From positions 1-64,000 of the forward strand of contig NZ_JANIAA010000047.1 in the NCBI RefSeq assembly GCF_024505145.1: 64,000 nt of DNA. Reading direction: 5' to 3'. Under the pieces are notes generated by a model that had not been told where the DNA came from, searched no databases, and worked only from the letters and a program-made list of their open reading frames with translations. The translations under genes were made by a program, and so were the position numbers. This document shows, in pieces, positions 57,912-64,000 of the stretch (position 1 is the first letter of the stretch; every line of letters starts with the position of its first letter). The DNA comes from Streptomyces rugosispiralis (GTDB taxonomy: Bacteria; Actinomycetota; Actinomycetes; Streptomycetales; Streptomycetaceae).

Positions 57912-58919
57912 CTACTTGTCCCCGCCGCCGAAGGCCGCGTCGAACGACGCCGTCGGCGGGTCGAAGTCGAAGTGCTTCAGCCGGGCCAGCGCCTCCGGGG
58001 CGCCGGTGAGCCGGTCCATCCCGGCGTCCTCCCACTCGACCGACACCGGACCGTCATAGCCGATCGAGCGCAGCATCCGGAACACGTCCTCCCACGGCAC
58101 ATCGCCATGGCCCGCGGAGACGAAGTCCCAGCCGCGGCGGGGGTCGCCCCAGGGCAGATGGGAGCCGAGGCGGCCGTTGCGGCCGTCCAGCCGCTTCCGG
58201 GCCTCCTTGCAGTCCACGTGGTAGATCCGGTCCCGGAAGTCCCACAGGAAGCCCACGGGGTCCAGGTCCTGCCAGACGAAGTGGCTGGGGTCGAAGTTGA
58301 GCCCGAAGGCGGCGCGGTGGCCGACGGCCTCCAGGGCCTGGTGGGTGGTCCAGTAGTCGTAGGCGATCTCGCTGGGGTGGACCTCGTGGGCGAAGCGCAC
58401 GCCCTCGGCGTCGAAGACGTCGAGGACCGGGTTCCAGCGCTCGGCGAAGTCCTCGTAGCCCCGCTCGATCATCCCCGGCACCACCGGCGGGAACATCGCC
58501 ACCAGATGCCAGATGGAGGAGCCGGTGAAGCCGATGACGGTGCGGACCCCGAAGGCGGCCGCGGCGCGTGCGGTGTCGGCCATCTCGGCGGCGGCCCGCC
58601 GCCGGACGCCCTCCGCCTCGCCGTCGCCCCAGATCCGGGCGGGCAGGATGGCCTTGTGGCGCTCGTCGATGGGCGAGTCGCACACGGCCTGGCCGACCAG
58701 GTGGTTGGAGATGGCCCAGCACTTGAGGCCGTACTTCTCCAGCAGCTCGCGCCGCCCGTCCAGATAGCCGGACTCGCCGAGCGCCCGGTCCACCTCGAAG
58801 TGGTCGCCCCAGCAGGCGAGTTCCAGTCCGTCGTAGCCGAAGTCACGGGCCAGCCGGCAGACCTCCTCCAGGGGAAGGTCGGCCCACTGGCCGGTGAAGA
58901 GCGTGAAGGGTCTGGGCAT
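57912..58919 (-). CDS. Sugar-phosphate isomerase/epimerase family protein
   Basis: A 335-residue TIM-barrel enzyme: FTLFTGQWADLPLEEVCRLA, GYDGLELACWGDHFEVDRAL, FAHEVHPSEIAYDYWT (Glu, His), AFGLNFDPSHFVWQDLDPVG (Asp, His) and IYHVDCKEARKRLDGRNG then VSVEWEDAG. The full metal set is present. Proteins of this subgroup accompany Gfo/Idh/MocA dehydrogenases and are thought to isomerise or cleave keto-sugars. Start ATG 58919 with GAGGAGGAGG after the oxidoreductase stop. Confidence 0.88.
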   Translation of the reverse strand: MPRPFTLFTGQWADLPLEEVCRLARDFGYDGLELACWGDHFEVDRALGESGYLDGRRELLEKYGLKCWAISNHLVGQAVCDSPIDERHKAILPARIWGDGEAEGVRRRAAAEMADTARAAAAFGVRTVIGFTGSSIWHLVAMFPPVVPGMIERGYEDFAERWNPVLDVFDAEGVRFAHEVHPSEIAYDYWTTHQALEAVGHRAAFGLNFDPSHFVWQDLDPVGFLWDFRDRIYHVDCKEARKRLDGRNGRLGSHLPWGDPRRGWDFVSAGHGDVPWEDVFRMLRSIGYDGPVSVEWEDAGMDRLTGAPEALARLKHFDFDPPTASFDAAFGGGDK

Positions 58920-58932
58920 TCCGGCCTCCTCC

Positions 58933-60123
58933 TCAGACGGGTACGGGGGTGTAGACGCAGTTCTTCTCCGCGCTCTCCTCCACCGCGGCCAGCACCCGCT
59001 GCACCTGCAGCCCGTCCTCGAAGGACGGCTCGGGGCCGGTTCCGTCGGCGATCGCGAGCACCATGTCCCGCGCCTGGTGGACGAAGGTGTGCTCATAGCC
59101 GAGGGCGTGGCCCGGCGGCCACCACCCCTCGAGGTAGGGGTGCTCGGGCTCGGTCACCAGGATCCGGCGGAAGCCGGAGTCGACGGCGGGCTCGGTGTGG
59201 TCATGGAAGGACAGCTCATTGAGCCGTTCCAGATCGAAGGCGAGCGAACCGCGATCGCCGTTGAGCTCGATCCTGAGCGAGTTCTTACGGCCCGCGGCGA
59301 ACCGGCTGGCCTCGAACGACGCCACCGCACCGGAGCCGAACCGCCCGGTGAACAGCGCCGCGTCATCGACCGTCACCGGTCCGCGCGCCGCCCCGCCCGC
59401 CCCGGAGCCGCCGAGCCCGGCCACCGCGCCGGCGGGCAGCGGCCGCTCCCGGATGAACGTCTCGGTGAGCGCCGAGACGCCGACCAGCCGCTCCCCCGCC
59501 AGATGCTGCGCCAGGTCGACGATGTGCGAGCCCAGGTCGCCGAGGGCGCCGGAGCCCGCGTACTCCCGCCGCAGCCGCCACACCAGGGGGAACTCCGGAT
59601 CGACGATCCAGTCCTGGAGATAGGTGACCCGGACGTGCCGCAGCACGCCGATCCGCCCGTCCGCCACCATCCGGCGGGCGTACGCGATCGCGGGCGCGCG
59701 ACGGTAGTTGAAGCCCACCATCGCCACCTGGCCGCGCTCCCGCGCCCGCCGCGCCACCTCCACCATGGCCTCCGCCTCGGCCACGGAGTTGGCGAGCGGC
59801 TTCTCGCACAGCACGTGCTTGCCCGCTTCCAGGGCCGCGATGGCGATCTCGGCATGGCTGTCGCCCGGGGTGCAGACGTCGACCACCTGCACATCGTCCC
59901 GGGCGATCAGCGCCCGCCAGTCGGTTTCGGCGGCGGCCCAGCCGTGCCGGTCCGCGGCGGCCCGTACGGCGTCCGCGTCGCGCCCGCAGACGGCGGACAT
60001 CGCGGGGCGGGCGGGGAGGTCGAAGACACGGCCGACGGTACGCCAGCCCTGGGAGTGGGCGGCGCCCATGAAGGCGTAGCCGACCATGCCGACGCCGAGT
60101 GTCTTCGCTTCAGGATTTTCCAT
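58933..60123 (-). CDS. Gfo/Idh/MocA-family NAD(P)-dependent sugar oxidoreductase
   Basis: A 396-residue dehydrogenase. Rossmann motif LGVGMVGYAFMGAAHSQGWR; the NAD-site block EAGKHVLCEKPLANSVAEAE with the EKP lysine; GFNYRRAPAIAYARRMVADG; and the catalytic region YAGSGALGDLGSHIVDLAQH (Asp, His). Probable reversible oxidation of a sugar or inositol hydroxyl to ketone. Start ATG 60123 follows AGAAGGAGTCCC. Co-transcribed with the importer upstream and the epimerase downstream. Confidence 0.92.
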   Translation of the reverse strand: MENPEAKTLGVGMVGYAFMGAAHSQGWRTVGRVFDLPARPAMSAVCGRDADAVRAAADRHGWAAAETDWRALIARDDVQVVDVCTPGDSHAEIAIAALEAGKHVLCEKPLANSVAEAEAMVEVARRARERGQVAMVGFNYRRAPAIAYARRMVADGRIGVLRHVRVTYLQDWIVDPEFPLVWRLRREYAGSGALGDLGSHIVDLAQHLAGERLVGVSALTETFIRERPLPAGAVAGLGGSGAGGAARGPVTVDDAALFTGRFGSGAVASFEASRFAAGRKNSLRIELNGDRGSLAFDLERLNELSFHDHTEPAVDSGFRRILVTEPEHPYLEGWWPPGHALGYEHTFVHQARDMVLAIADGTGPEPSFEDGLQVQRVLAAVEESAEKNCVYTPVPV

Positions 60124-60183
60124 GGGACTCCTTCTGACGATCGCAAACCGACGCGAGGTGGGGGGTCTGGCCCTCAATCGGGC

Positions 60184-61242
60184 TCAGCTGAATCCCGTGG
60201 GGAGGTATTCGTCCACGTTGTCCTTGGTGACGACGGCGGAGTAGAGGGTGAGGGAGGCCGGGATCTCCAGCTCCGCGAGCCCGCCTACGCCCTTGCCCTG
60301 GCCGAGCGCGCGGGCGAGGTCGATGGCGGAGGCCGCCATGGTGGGCGGGTAGAGCACGGTGGCCTTCAGCACGCTGTTGTCGGCCTTGATGGCGTCCATG
60401 GCGCGCTTGGCGCCCGCGCCGCCGACCATGAGGAAGTCATCCCGCCCGGCCTGCTTGATGGCGCGCTCGGCGCCCACGCCCTGGTCGTCGTCGTGGTTCC
60501 ACAGGGCGTCGAAGTCGGAGTGGGCCTGGAGCAGTTGGGCCATCTTCGCCTGACCCGACTCGACCGTGAACTCCGCGGCCTGGCGGCCGACCTTCTTGAT
60601 GTTGGGGTAGTTCTTCAGGGCGTCGTTGAAGCCCTCGGTGCGCTGCCGGGTCAGCTCCAGGTTGTCGATCCCGGCCAGCTCGATCACCTTGGCGTTCTTC
60701 TTGCCCTTGAGCTGCTCGCCGATGTAGCGCCCGGCGTTGAGGCCCATGCCGTAGTTGTCGCCGCCGATCCAGCAGCGGTACGCCTGCGGGGAGGCGAAGA
60801 CCCGGTCGAGATTGACCACCGGGATGCCCGCCCGCATGGCCTTCAGCCCGACCTGGGTGAGCGCCTTGCCGTCGGCGGGCAGGATGACCAGGACGTCGAC
60901 CTTCTTGTTGATGAGGGTCTCGATCTGGCCGATCTGCTGGGCGGTGTCGTTCGAGCCCTCGGTGGCCTCCAGGGTGACGTCCTTGTACTCCTTGGCGCGC
61001 CGCTTGGCCTGCTCGTTGATGGCGTTGAGCCAGCCGTGGTCGGCCTGGGGCCCGGCGAAGCCGATGGTGACCGCCTTACCGGGCTTGTCATCGGCCGTGT
61101 TCGCGGCCTGCTTGGCGTTGTCGCCGTCGTCGTTGTTCTCGTTGCTGGTGCACCCGGCGGCGAACAGCGCGCCCGCCGCGGCGGTGCCCAGCAGGAGGTT
61201 TCTGCGACTGGTGGCGGAGGAGGAGCTCTTGGCATACCTCAT
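60184..61242 (-). CDS. Ribose-type sugar-binding lipoprotein (ABC solute-binding protein family 2)
   Basis: A 352-residue periplasmic-binding-type lipoprotein. Signal: MRYAKSSSSATSRRNLLLGT then AAAGALFAAGC with lipobox FAAGC and a Tat-like SRRNLLL. The mature fold has VTIGFAGPQADHGWLNAINE, IETLINKKVDVLVILPADGK, VVNLDRVF and LWNHDDDQGVGAERAI. It is of RbsB/inositol-binding type. ATG 61242 overlaps the permease stop (ATGA). The ligand is probably a monosaccharide or inositol. Confidence 0.92.
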   Translation of the reverse strand: MRYAKSSSSATSRRNLLLGTAAAGALFAAGCTSNENNDDGDNAKQAANTADDKPGKAVTIGFAGPQADHGWLNAINEQAKRRAKEYKDVTLEATEGSNDTAQQIGQIETLINKKVDVLVILPADGKALTQVGLKAMRAGIPVVNLDRVFASPQAYRCWIGGDNYGMGLNAGRYIGEQLKGKKNAKVIELAGIDNLELTRQRTEGFNDALKNYPNIKKVGRQAAEFTVESGQAKMAQLLQAHSDFDALWNHDDDQGVGAERAIKQAGRDDFLMVGGAGAKRAMDAIKADNSVLKATVLYPPTMAASAIDLARALGQGKGVGGLAELEIPASLTLYSAVVTKDNVDEYLPTGFS

Positions 61243-62315
61243 GACGTCGAACGACCCTTCTGTACCAGGACGGCGGCGACGATGATCGCGCCCTTGGCGA
61301 TCTGCTGGACATCGCTCTGAAGGTTGTTCAGGGCGAACAGATTGGTGATGGTGGTGAAGACGAGGACGCCGAGGACGGAGCCGGTGATGGTGCCGCGGCC
61401 GCCGCTGAGCAGCGTGCCGCCGATGATCGCGGCGGCGATGGCGTCGAGTTCGTAGAGGTTGCCGTTGGTGTTCTGGCCCGAGCCGGTGAGGACGACCAGC
61501 ATGAAGGCGGCGACACCGCAGCACAGCCCGGAGAGCAGATACAGCAGCAGCCGCTGCCGTTTGACGTCGATGCCCGCGAGCCGGGCCGCCTCCGCGTTGC
61601 CGCCGATGGCGATCGTGCGCCGGCCGAAGGTGGTGCGGTTGAGCACCAGCCAGCCCAGCACGGTGACGGCGGCGAAGATGATCACCAGCGGCGGTATGCC
61701 GAGCACATAGGCGTCCGGGAGGCCGAGGTCCAGGACCTGGTTGACGGTGACGACCTGGGTCTTGCCGTCGCTGATCTGCAGGGCCAGACCGCGGGCGGAG
61801 GCGAGCATCGCGAGGGTGGCGATGAACGGGACCATCCCGCCGTACGCGATGAGCACCCCGTTGACCAGTCCGCAGCCGAGCCCCACCAGGACCGCGCACA
61901 GCAGGATGCCGCCGAGCCCGTAGTCCTGGGTGGCGACCGTGGTGGCCCACACCGAGGCCAGCGCGACCATCGCGCCCACCGACAGATCGATGCCTCCGCT
62001 GGTGATGACGAAGGTCACGCCGACGGTGACAACGCCGATGACGGACGCCTGGGTGAGCACGAGTTGGAGGTTGTCGGTGCTGAGGAACTCATCGGGCTTG
62101 GTGAAGCCGCCGACGGCGATCAGCACCGCCAGCACCCCGACGAGGGAGAGGTTGCGCAGGTCGGCAAGGCGCCGCAGCCTGCTCAGCGGATCGGTGTCGG
62201 TACGGCCGGCCGGCGGTTTGCCGACCGGACCGGCCGTCAGCGTGGCGCCCGCGCCCGGTACCGGGGCGGGGTCGGCCGGAGGCGGGGACGCCGGCCTGCT
62301 CCCGGATGAATTCAC
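61239..62315 (-). CDS. Ribose-type ABC transporter permease
   Basis: A 358-residue RbsC-family permease with about ten helices. Family motifs: TKPDEFLSTDNLQLVLTQAS, GVTFVITSGGIDLSVGAMVA, GLVNGVLIAYGGMVPFIATL, and GGNAEAARLAGIDVKR facing the ATPase. An extended Pro/Ala-rich N-terminus of about 45 residues precedes the first helix. GTG 62315 follows GGAAGGGAG and overlaps the ATPase stop (GTGA). Confidence 0.92.
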   Translation of the reverse strand: MNSSGSRPASPPPADPAPVPGAGATLTAGPVGKPPAGRTDTDPLSRLRRLADLRNLSLVGVLAVLIAVGGFTKPDEFLSTDNLQLVLTQASVIGVVTVGVTFVITSGGIDLSVGAMVALASVWATTVATQDYGLGGILLCAVLVGLGCGLVNGVLIAYGGMVPFIATLAMLASARGLALQISDGKTQVVTVNQVLDLGLPDAYVLGIPPLVIIFAAVTVLGWLVLNRTTFGRRTIAIGGNAEAARLAGIDVKRQRLLLYLLSGLCCGVAAFMLVVLTGSGQNTNGNLYELDAIAAAIIGGTLLSGGRGTITGSVLGVLVFTTITNLFALNNLQSDVQQIAKGAIIVAAVLVQKGRSTS

Positions 62316-63841
62316 GACGGGCTCCCTTCCATGACGAGATCGAGGACGCGGTGCTCGTCCAGCTCCCGCGCGGGCGCCGTATGGACGACGCGGCCCTCGC
62401 GGAGTACCAGCACCCGGTCGGCGAGGCCCAGGACTTCGGGCAGTTCGCTGGAGACGAGGAGGACAGCCATGCCGTCGTCGGCGAGTCGGCGGATCACGGC
62501 GTACAGCTCCGCGCGGGCGCCGACGTCCACCCCGCGCGTCGGCTCGTCCAGCAGCAGCACCCGGCAGCCGCGCAGCAGCCAGCGGGCCAGTACGGCCTTC
62601 TGCTGATTGCCGCCGGACAGGGTGCGCACCGGCCGTTCCGGGTCGTCGGGGTGCAGCGACAGATCGCGGACGCAGCGGCGGGCCGCCGCCCGCTCCGCGC
62701 CGCGGTCCACCCATCCGGCGCGGGAGAAGCGGGTCAGCGAGGAGACCGAGACATTGCGGGTGACGGACTCCAGCATCAGCAGCGCCTGCGCCTTGCGCTC
62801 CTCGGGGGCGAGACCGAGCCCGGCGCGCACGGCGGCGGTCACGCTGCCGGGGCGCAGCGGGCGGCCGTCCACCAGGACCCGGCCCGAGGTGGGGCGGCGG
62901 GCGCCGTAGACGGTCTCCAGGATCTCGGACCGCCCGGAGCCGACCAGCCCGGCGAGCCCGACGATCTCGCCGGGCGCCACCTCGAGGTCGATCGGCTCGA
63001 ACTCCCCCGCCCGGCCGAGGTTCTCCAGCCGCAGCAGGGGCGCGGCGGTGGCGACCGGAGGCGCGGTGGTGCGGCGCGGGAACGCGTACTCCACGTCCCG
63101 GCCCGTCATCAGCGCCACGACCTCGCGGGTCGGGGTGGTGCGCGCGGGCAGCCCACGGGCCGCGGCGCGGCCGTCCTTGAGCACGGTGACGCGGTCGCCG
63201 ATCCGGCGGATCTCCTCCAGCCGGTGCGAGATGTACACGACGGCGACCCCGGCGGCGGTGAGATCGCCGACGATGCGGAAGAGGTTGTCCACCTCGTCGG
63301 GGTCGAGGGCCGCGGACGGCTCGTCCATCACGATCAGCCGGACGTCGTGGGAGAGCGCGCGGGCCATCGAGACGATCTGCTGCCCGGCCGCGGACAGGTC
63401 CCCCACCAGCCGCCCCGGGTCGATCTCGGGGTGCCCGAGCCGGGTGAGGAGGGCGGCGGTGGCGGTGCGGGCCGCGCGGGAGCGGACGAAACCGCCGCTG
63501 GCCATCTCATGGCCGAGGAAGACGTTCTCGGCGACGGACAGCCCCTCCACCAGGTCGAGTTCCTGGTAGATGGTGGCGATGCCGAGGCGCATGGCGGCGA
63601 TGGGCGATTTGAGGGTGACCGGTTCGCCGCGCCAGCGGATCTCGCCGCTGTCGGGCTGATGCGCCCCGGCGACCACCTTGATGAGGGTGGACTTGCCCGC
63701 GCCGTTCTGGCCGAGCAGACAGTGCACTTCGCCCGCTTCGACATCGAGGTCGACGCCGTCCAGGGCCCGTACGCCGGGGAAGGACTTGGTGATCGCGGAC
63801 ATGGTGAGGAGTGGGCGCGGGTCGGGTGGTGCCGGTGCCAT
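62312..63841 (-). CDS. Ribose-type ABC transporter ATPase (tandem ATP-binding cassettes)
   Basis: A 509-residue RbsA-family protein with two cassettes. First: Walker A GQNGAGKST, LSAAGQQIVSMARAL as a degenerate signature, Walker B LIVMDEPSAALDPDE. Second: GLVGSGRSE in place of the Walker A Lys, signature LSGGNQQKAVLARWL, LLLDEPTRGVDVGA. The inactive second Walker A is normal for this family. Start ATG 63841 follows GAGGAGG. It is the first gene of the importer operon. Confidence 0.93.
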   Translation of the reverse strand: MAPAPPDPRPLLTMSAITKSFPGVRALDGVDLDVEAGEVHCLLGQNGAGKSTLIKVVAGAHQPDSGEIRWRGEPVTLKSPIAAMRLGIATIYQELDLVEGLSVAENVFLGHEMASGGFVRSRAARTATAALLTRLGHPEIDPGRLVGDLSAAGQQIVSMARALSHDVRLIVMDEPSAALDPDEVDNLFRIVGDLTAAGVAVVYISHRLEEIRRIGDRVTVLKDGRAAARGLPARTTPTREVVALMTGRDVEYAFPRRTTAPPVATAAPLLRLENLGRAGEFEPIDLEVAPGEIVGLAGLVGSGRSEILETVYGARRPTSGRVLVDGRPLRPGSVTAAVRAGLGLAPEERKAQALLMLESVTRNVSVSSLTRFSRAGWVDRGAERAAARRCVRDLSLHPDDPERPVRTLSGGNQQKAVLARWLLRGCRVLLLDEPTRGVDVGARAELYAVIRRLADDGMAVLLVSSELPEVLGLADRVLVLREGRVVHTAPARELDEHRVLDLVMEGSPS

Positions 63842-63861
63842 GGCGGGCCTCCTCGGCGGGA

Positions 63862-63972
63862 TCGCTCGATGCGGTGCGGCCGCTCGGATGCGGGTGCGGG
63901 TCGCTCGATGCGGTGCGGGTCACTTGGGCGTGCGGGGGCTGGGCGTGCGGGCCGCTTGGGCGTGCGGGGGCG
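63862..63972. repeat. Short direct repeats upstream of the importer operon
   Basis: TCGCTCGATGCGGTGCGG occurs at 63862-63879 and again at 63901-63918, followed by three copies of GGGCGTGCGGG up to the window end. This is the operon's 5' region; the repeats may be regulatory or slippage-derived. Confidence 0.5.
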
Positions 63973-64000
63973 CGGCGGGGCGGTGATGTGGTGGTGGGGT

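Noticed and set aside
1..64000. CRISPR arrays, rRNA genes, phage structural genes
   Set aside because: None seen: the repeats found are isolated pairs, and no rRNA or capsid/tail-like sequence was recognised.

Overview
The window is high-GC actinobacterial DNA, almost certainly Streptomyces or a close relative. Pointers are strong third-position GC, many GTG starts and 1-8 bp operon overlaps, a LANTG cell-wall sorting signal, Tat signals, an oxalyl-CoA decarboxylase locus of actinobacterial type and an ebo-type prenyltransferase cluster.

Layout. (1) 1-600: tail of a sortase-anchored surface protein, its terminator and a decayed transposase. (2) 613-13702: a class III lanthipeptide (RamC/labionin type) locus on the minus strand. 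It runs LanKC synthetase, two tandem 29-residue precursor genes, FtsX-type ABC permease, MFS exporter, prolyl-oligopeptidase and ABC ATPase. A divergent LuxR response regulator, an ArsR-like regulator and a histidine kinase lie beside it. The precursors are too short for ordinary ORF calling. Each carries a Ser-x2-Ser-x3-Cys labionin motif directly after a Pro, which fits cleavage by the co-transcribed prolyl-oligopeptidase. (3) 13748-14095: tail of a serine recombinase ending at a 15-bp copy of the tRNA-Leu 3' end. (4) 14466-22495: polysaccharide-lyase (PL8) gene, GH130-type glycoside phosphorylase, sugar ABC importer and LacI regulator, linked by an identical palindromic operator. (5) 22500-33632: decayed accessory DNA with remnants of at least three transposase families (ISL3, IS5, IS481), broken genes (phosphotransferase, ATP-binding protein), small intact enzymes and a second serine-recombinase tail. 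(6) 33634-33718: tRNA-Leu(GAG), whose 3' end is the second copy of the 15-bp repeat. I infer that regions 2-5 are genomic-island material stacked at this tRNA.

(7) 33852-44706: oxalate/formate metabolism: aldehyde dehydrogenase, SucD-like and SucC-like CoA ligase subunits, then divergently oxalyl-CoA decarboxylase, formyl-CoA transferase, ADP-forming acyl-CoA synthetase and an OFA-family transporter. The divergent promoter region carries repeated ATCCAGCG half-sites. (8) 44731-53368: one tightly overlapping minus-strand operon resembling the ebo cluster: inositol-phosphate-synthase-like enzyme, UbiA prenyltransferase, epimerase, EboA, TatD/EboB, EboE, phosphodiesterase/EboF and a Tat-exported epimerase. 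(9) 53691-63841: secreted ThuA-DUF1080 protein, secreted PQQ-type sugar dehydrogenase with PKD and carbohydrate-binding modules, then epimerase, Gfo/Idh/MocA oxidoreductase and a ribose-type ABC importer. This looks like a system for oxidative (3-keto) glycoside breakdown and uptake.

All assignments come from reading the sequence and remembered family motifs; no database search was run.
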